Shown here in pieces: positions 57,819-64,000 of a DNA stretch of 64,000 bases. Position 1 is the first letter of the stretch; every line of letters starts with the position of its first letter. Position numbers and translations under genes: made by a program. This DNA comes from Paraphysoderma sedebokerense. Taxonomy: Eukaryota > Blastocladiomycota > Physodermatomycetes > Physodermatales > Physodermataceae. The notes under the pieces were generated by a model, which made no database searches, was not told where the DNA came from, and worked only from the letters and a program-made list of their open reading frames with translations. The stretch covers positions 744,001 to 808,000 of the forward strand of contig JAHLJZ010000001.1 in NCBI GenBank assembly GCA_025602915.1, read 5' to 3'.

Positions 57819-58847
57819 ATGATCGCACTCACCACCCTTGCTCCCTTCTTGGCCGCGATGATTGGACTTGCGATGGCAGCTCCAACAACAAACGCAACCT
57901 CTGAGAATTTTCAGAGAACTAGAATTTACGTTCGAAGTTTTGGGCTTCCTCTCACTCAAACCTCCCCCGATTATACGTCATCCCGATACGGTTCCGTTCA
58001 AATGAGAGGTGCTGTGGATTTCGATCACATTTTCGAACCTGTCTATTTCAAAGGTTTGTAAATCCTATATATTATTAATACATTCATCTGAGTGATAGGA
58101 TGATGTCTGCAGATGAGAGAAAATTTACCTTTGCTGGATTGAGGGCATCATTGCCGAATCACATTTTGACACAATCGTCGCAGAAGGAGAAAAGTGTGGC
58201 ATGTCCCTTTATTAACGCGATGTGCCCAATCGTTACCCAACTGTAAGTCTCTAACAATTCGATATTTTTCACTTAAATTTCTTTATGAAACAGGATATTA
58301 CAACGTGATCAATAATCCGCAAAAGAAGAACGACGCCGGTAACACATTGATGTGGTTAACGTGGGCCACCGATGGAAGAATTACAGAGTACGTAACGCGA
58401 AATCCGAATGTATGGAGTGAAGAAGAACAACAATCTTTGAAGGAAAAGTATGGGGGGCGTTTACCAAATTATAATACTGATGGATGGGGTTTGGATGAAG
58501 AAGCCGGAGAAGGTATTTCGGCTCTTACTTTTTATGTGGTTTATATCTTATTTCTGCTTGGCAATGCGTTTTACTTATTTTTTGTTTGACGTGTTTGTTC
58601 TCTTTTTATCGAAAGAATATAACTAATCTTATTTGTGATTTATTCTGCAGGTGACAACTGGCTTTTCGATATCATTCTTGATTGTAACAAGTACCCTGAA
58701 TTTTTGTTCAACTCTATCAGACATTACAATTTACCAGGCGACGGCCCTGCATGTCAGTGGGAAGATCCATGGGATCTTAGAATGGCCAAATGTGGAGAAA
58801 CTACGTATATGGATTCAGGGTTCAAACTTGTTGAGGGTGAGAAGTAA
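57819..58847 (+). CDS. Secreted protein of unknown family, copy 2 (216 aa)
   Basis: Three exons (57819-58053, 58294-58512, 58651-58847), frame exact. The signal peptide MIALTTLAPFLAAMIGLAMA is nearly the same as in copy 1. Conserved parts include TEYVTRNPNVWSEEEQQSLK, EKYGGRLPNYNTDGWGLDEE and GDNWLFDIILDCNKYPEF. The C-terminal domain diverges most: it reads HYNLPGDGPACQWEDPWDLR and then KCGETTYMDSGFKLVEGEK, with an added Cys and a longer tail. The pattern (constant promoter and signal, variable C-terminal surface) fits a duplicated, diversifying secreted family. Function unknown; it could be a wall-binding protein or an effector. Confidence 0.7.
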
Positions 58848-59117
58848 TGTCGGCTTAAATGAGGGAGGGATATAAACTTATTAAACATAGGCGTGATGTG
58901 AGAGCTGCAATAGAGACTGGATCGGTTGTTCATAAATAGCAGAGCATTGCTCTATTATTCGTTCCTGTTAGCTTGCCAAATGCTAACTTGACTTTAAAGT
59001 GAATTTACATTTAAAATTTGTCGGTCCTATTCGCCTTGTTTGCTCAGCATAATCCGGCCCATGTTCCAACGGATTTCGCCCTGCCAATCATCTAATCTAC
59101 ATTGGCACGAATTTTAG

Positions 59118-59870
59118 CTACCACTTGGGGAGTTCTTGCGACAATCTTTGCACAAATAATTGATGCAAACTCTCTGGCAACACGAACAATCCTGAATACG
59201 ACACTAGCCTATGTGACGGCATTGCCTGATAACTATTTACTACGATTGTGGCAGGCTGCGAAGATATCGACGAAGTCGCGGATTGAATTAAAACGTGGCC
59301 AAATATATCATCCGGATCGGGAATTCTAAGATAAAATCAAAAGTGAGCAGCACGTCAGTATCACCATTAATTTGTAGATCAAATCACAGTGATAATCCAA
59401 AAAGCAGGGTGCCATAACCACACCAAGGAAATTGAAACTAACCTTCCCCAAGGCGCCGGATTCCGTTCGTCAGGTACATTCATCCAGCCTTCCTTCTGAT
59501 GAGCTGCCATTGCTAGCAATTTTTGATCCTTATGGACCGTACTCTTCAGAAACTGATGAAGTTGTTCAATGAATGACGGGTTCTCGATGAAGTCTTTAGA
59601 TGATATTACTGGTTCCGGTTGCGAATGTTGCTTGGAATCCGTTGTTGATGCAGCCGGTATCCAGCCAATAATGTGGTTAGAGGGGAATTGTGGGCGTTGG
59701 ATTGGAAGGAATGTGACCGAGAGTAACGAAGTGGAAGAGGATGTCTGCGGAGGGCGGAGAGAGGGAGGGAGGGAGGAGGTGAAATACAATGGATATGGGT
59801 ACGAGGCTGAGGTGGATTTAATCGATGAGAGAGAGGAGAAACGACGTGAGAGCGATGGTAGTCTGAACAT
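59118..59870 (-). CDS. Conserved protein of unknown function with a mitochondrial-type N-terminus (211 aa)
   Basis: Two exons (59870-59443, 59325-59118) with the frame closing at TAG 59118. The chosen start is MFRLPSLSRRFSSLSSIKST, rich in Arg/Ser/Leu and lacking acidic residues, as in a matrix-targeting presequence; an upstream ATG adds 44 residues. The conserved core is IIGWIPAASTTD, then EQLHQFLKSTVHKDQKLLAM, HQKEGWMNVPDERNPAPWGR and IPDPDDIFGHVLIQS. The segment from EGWMNVPDERN to PDDIFG, with a fixed PxxWGRIPDPxDI pattern, looks like a strongly conserved motif, and I recall similar unnamed fungal proteins. Its reaction is unknown. Confidence 0.65.
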
Positions 59871-60235
59871 ATCTCTGTGTCTATGCCTTGTATCTATATC
59901 TGCAAGGATTCGATGGGTTTTGTCGAAAGACGAAAGGAGGAGATCGATCGACGTGTCACGTGCAGTCGGAAAGGGTTCAAGTTGTAGAATACAGATATTC
60001 ACAGAAACGCAAGGTAGGCAAATATGTGGTGAATTGATCTATAAATCATACTTTCACAAACCGAGATTATGTTTCGAACATTTAATTCTCCTTGAGCCTA
60101 CATGATGTATTTATATGGTATATCCCCATTCATGCAATTATGGTCCATCGTAAAACCGTAACCAGACAAAACATGCATGTTCCAGCTACGTTCGTCTGGT
60201 AAGCTGCAGCTATTGTCGTCCCATTTCAAGCAAAA
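59871..60235. other. Spacer between short minus-strand genes
   Basis: About 365 bases. No gene was recognised apart from the optional N-terminal extension of the gene to the left. Confidence 0.4.
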
Positions 60236-60418
60236 CTACATCGAAGGGCCTCGCTTTAGCGAGCCAGGGACGAGCTTAAGATTCCCACGGTGATTCCACA
60301 GTTCTTCATGAGCAATGATTAACCTCTGCCGGATATCGAAATACAACGTCTCAATCGCCCATTTATTGTCATCATTCTGATTTTGTGGGACGGCCAGAAA
60401 TTTCGTCGATGCGCTCAT
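60236..60418 (-). CDS. Possible small protein, 60 aa
   Basis: An ATG at 60418 opens MSASTKFLAVPQNQNDDNKW and then AIETLYFDIRQRLIIAHEEL, ending LKRGPSM at 60236. The composition (aromatic and charged residues in a helical pattern) is more protein-like than the shadows nearby. No homolog was recognised. It could be a first exon of a longer gene. Confidence 0.3.
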   Translation of the reverse strand: MSASTKFLAVPQNQNDDNKWAIETLYFDIRQRLIIAHEELWNHRGNLKLVPGSLKRGPSM

Positions 60419-60779
60419 TCAACCTTATACTGCGCGATGCGCTGGTCAAATTCTTGTCGGTAGCAGTATAAATGAAGTCAGACTGACAATCTTCAGACGG
60501 TCAAAATAATGTTACGCCTGAATGGTAGTTATGTAGAGTCTGCGCATAATCTCACATATGACCGTAACTATGGCAACGCGTACGGCTGGGCGTTGAAAAA
60601 AGTAAACAAAGATCCGGTGCGTACGCGTTCTGGATAATTTGTAACTTGAAACCTGTGCGCGAGCTTGATTATCAAGTCGATTATCTCCTTGAATTCCGTT
60701 GCTTTTATTTCACTCTTTCCTCTCTCAATTTTTTCACCTTACCCCACTTCTGCACATTTCTTATACCTCATTCCTTGAA

Positions 60780-63700
60780 ATGACGGTCGCAAAGTCGGTC
60801 GACCCTGAACTCCTGCGTCGGTGGGAACAGAGACTCGCCAACCTCACGGAACTACAATTACCTACTGACTATCCACGTCAGACCCCCATCAAGATTATCG
60901 AGGCCGAAGAGTCTATAGAACTTCCACTTTCGACATGTCTATCCATCATTCAATTATCCATCTCAACTCCAGAGACAAGCCCTGTCACTGAAGCCGCTAC
61001 CAACGGTGCTGACAGGTCGGCAGATTTGTCCAATTTGGCGTCACCGTTTCAAATTTTGTTGGCTGCATTCAGTATATTGCTTCATAGGTATACGGGAGAA
61101 GAGGATATTGCAATCGGTTCATCTTCGGTCAACTTTAACCCGTTAGTTTTACGTTCAAACATAAAAAACACCGATACTTTCAAAGATGTTTTGCGAAGTA
61201 TTATCAAAGTACGTTTCTTTCTTTGGCACATTATGCAGCCGCATTAGTAGAGCGGGTATTGACAAAAGTAATTAGACTGAGGAAGATGCTTTGTCGGACG
61301 AAATACCATTTTCCACACTCATCTCTCACATATCCGACTCCCACACTGATCCGAATGTTTCTCCTCCCTCTTTATTCAAAGTCCGGTTTTTCAATTTAAC
61401 CGACACAAACGAACACACCATTTCTCAAAGTACCGCTTCGTCGACTGACATTACAATTATTATCTCTCAATCTCAGTCTTTACGTCGAATTTTGTCCATC
61501 GACATTAAAGTCGCTTATAACACCACACTCTACTCTCATCAACGTATTCGTGATATGCTTGAGCAGCTATCTCTGATTATTGAAACAGCTCATCAGTCTC
61601 CCCAAACACCTGTAGGTCAGATTTCGTTAATCACCAAAGCCATGAAGTCTCGGTTACCTGATCCAACTAAGCACTTGGAATGGGACCGCTGGGAAGGAGC
61701 CATACATGAGATATTCAGTAGAAACGCTAGAGCACATCCCGATAGAGTTTGTGTTGTTGAAAATGTGGAAGAGAATGGTACCAAAGTGGAAAGAGTGTTC
61801 ACATATCAACAAATTTTGGAAGCCAGTAATGTTGTTGCTCACTCTTTATTGAAAAATGGGGTGGAAAGAGAAGATGTTGTCATGTTATACTCTTACCGCG
61901 GCGTCGACTTAGTCATCGCGGTCATGGGTGTGCTCAAAGCGGGATGTACCTTTTCAGTAATCGGTGAGTGTTGTCATATATCAACTAGCTTTTCTGATTA
62001 TCCGTACTGACTCAAACGCACGATTAGACCCTGCTTATCCACCAAAACGTCAAATTATCTACCTCTCTGTCGCTAAACCACGTGCGCTAGTAGTTTTAAA
62101 GAAAGCCGGCTCCATTCATCCCGACGTTCGCTCTTACATTAAGACCGATCTCGAATTAAAGACGGAGATTCCAGAGCTAGAAATTTTGACAAATGGGGCT
62201 TTGCGTGGATCTTCCAATTCGCCTGATATTCTTGATGCTGTCCGTCAGTTAGCAAAAACAGATCCGGAAGTTGCTGTTGGTCCGGACAGCATAGGAACAC
62301 TGAGTTTCACAAGCGGTAGTACCGGCATTCCCAAGGGTGTGAGAGGACGCCATTTCAGTTTAACCCATTTTTATCCATGGATGAAGTCCGAGTTTGAAAT
62401 GACAGAGATGGAAAGATTCACGATGTTGAGTGGAATTGCCCATGATCCAATTCAAAGAGACAGTGCGTGCTTGTTGGCTTTCTTCAGACTTACGATGTAC
62501 AGTTTCTAACTTATGTCACAATTTACATAGTTTTTACCCCTCTCTTTCTGGGTGCGCAGCTTAGAATTCCAACTGCAGAGGACATTGGATCTCCCGGCCG
62601 GCTCTCTCAGTGGATGTGTCAAAATCAAATCACGATTACCCATCTTACTCCTGCTATGGGACAATTGTTGTCAGCCAACGCGACGCATCAAATTCTGTCC
62701 TTAAAGTTAGCTTTCTTTGTTGGTGACGTTCTTACCAAACGTGACGTTCTCCGGCTTCAGCATTTAGCTCAGAATTGCAGTATCATCAATATGTACGGCA
62801 CAACAGAAACTCAGCGTGCGGTCAGTTATTTGCCTATTCCTCCCAGTGCGAAGAACCCGTCCTTCTTGACCGAGCAGAAAGACATTATGCCAGCTGGGCG
62901 GGGCATGCAGAATGTTCAGTTGCTCGTCGTCAATCCACAAGGTTTGCTTTGTGGTGTGGGCGAAGTTGGTGAAATTTATGTAAGATCTGGCGGTTTGGCT
63001 GAAGGTTACCTGCAGCTTGACGAAGTGACTGCTCAAAAGTTTATTGTCAACCCCTTTGCATCCCAATCCAAAATTCCCAGTAAAGAAATCCCCCATTTCA
63101 GAGGACCGCGAGATAGAATGTACCGTACCGGAGATCTTGGTCGATACCGTCCCGATGGCAACGTAGAATGTTCCGGCCGTGCCGATGACCAGGTGAAGAT
63201 TCGAGGATTCCGAATTGAATTGGGAGAAATTGATACATACTTGAGTCAGCACCCAAGAATTCGGGAAAATGTCACGCTAGTGAGACGTGATAAGTATGAA
63301 GAACAAACATTAGTTAGTTACATTGTACCTCTTGGAGAAAAGGAGGGCGGCGTTAGAGCTGGTGATAAGAAAGCAATTCAGGAAATGATTAGAGACATTC
63401 GGGAGTTTTTGAAGACTAAATTACCCGGCTACAGTATTCCTACAGGTTGGTGGCCCCTTCTCAGTGGAACCTAAATTATGTATTCTGACAGTTTCTCTCG
63501 TCGTTATAGTATTCGTACCGCTTACAAGGATGCCTTTAACTCCTAATGGAAAAATCGACAAAAATGCTCTTCCTTTCCCCGATACTGCTCGCTTTGGTTC
63601 TGCAGCGACAGAATCTGACAGTCAATCCGGTACAGATGAATCGCACATGTCAATTACTGAGAAATCTGTCAATGCTATTTGGATGAGACTTCTGGGATCG

Positions 63701-64000
63701 TCGAGCTCAATACCGTTAGATGACAATTTCTTTGATTTGGGTGGTCACTCCATTCTTGCTACCCGCTTAATATTCGAGATTCGCAAACAAATGGCGGTGG
63801 ATGTTCCCTTGGGACTTGTTTTTAAAGAACCAACTGTTCGTGGAATGTCAAAAGAAATCGACAAATTAGTTGTTCAGGATTTGAATTTGGCTGGTAAAGC
63901 CGAGTCAGCGACTTCGCTAAATGAAGAGACACCATCTACTAATCAAACGAGGCCGCCGCTTCACAGGTCTCCTAGCAAAGACGTACTTCGACATCCTCAA
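60780..64000 (+). CDS. LYS2: Alpha-aminoadipate reductase LYS2, cut by the right edge
   Basis: The start is [20 protein letters not shown]. The N-terminal condensation-like region is followed by an adenylation domain: [19 protein letters not shown] (core A3), [15 protein letters not shown] (A5), [20 protein letters not shown] (A7) and [20 protein letters not shown] (A8), with [10 protein letters not shown] (A10). A carrier domain follows: [20 protein letters not shown], where Ser is the phosphopantetheine site. The NADPH reductase domain would lie beyond base 64000. LYS2 reduces 2-aminoadipate to the semialdehyde in fungal lysine synthesis and must be activated by Lys5. Introns were placed at 61209-61274, 61964-62027, 62462-62530 and about 63446-63508; edges are approximate. 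Confidence 0.96.

Overview
The window is nuclear DNA of a flagellated, early-diverging (zoosporic) fungus, most likely a chytrid. Genes are dense (about 33 in 64 kb), lie on both strands and are split by many short GT-AG introns, mostly 45-120 bp. LYS2 (alpha-aminoadipate reductase) places it in the fungal kind of lysine synthesis. IFT57, an intraflagellar transport subunit, means the organism builds a cilium. NELF-A, a class A (rhodopsin-type) receptor and a paraoxonase, all missing from yeast, fit an early branch. No rRNA, tRNA, CRISPR array, transposon or virus-like element was found.

Layout, left to right. 1-10 kb: the edge of a minus-strand gene (possibly an NLE-type WD protein), a PAS-domain protein, two tandem membrane-anchored SET-domain proteins, a small Ser/Thr-rich surface protein, two unrecognised minus-strand genes and a paraoxonase. 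10-24 kb: a BAG-domain co-chaperone behind a heat-shock-element-like site, a coiled-coil protein with a Rab11-FIP-like tail, a class A GPCR, the mismatch repair endonuclease PMS1/PMS2, the COMPASS reader CXXC1/Spp1, the mitochondrial insertase OXA1 and the splicing factor PRP18. 25-33 kb: NOT2 of CCR4-NOT, an O-fucosyltransferase-like Golgi protein, IFT57 and a Dpy-30-motif protein. 33-38 kb: a Crinkler-like P-loop/nuclease protein and an orphan seven-helix protein, then a tandem repeat. 38-55 kb: proteasome regulator PI31, DEAD-box helicase DBP9, NELF-A, epsilon-COP, a DH-BAR-SH3 RhoGEF, prefoldin 4 and an ING PHD protein. 55-64 kb: two tandem secreted proteins sharing a promoter block, a conserved mitochondrial-looking protein and LYS2, which runs off the right edge.

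Most genes are housekeeping and unrelated to each other. Many pairs are divergent with under 200 bp between start codons (OXA1/PRP18, DBP9/NELF-A, PFDN4/ING), so shared bidirectional promoters are likely. Lineage-specific material sits in the tandem SET pair, the small surface protein, the Crinkler-like gene and the secreted pair. Exon joins are my own reading. Where every exon boundary was summed the reading frame closed exactly: both SET genes, the paraoxonase, PRP18, the Crinkler-like gene, PI31, the secreted pair, the surface protein and the 59.1 kb gene.
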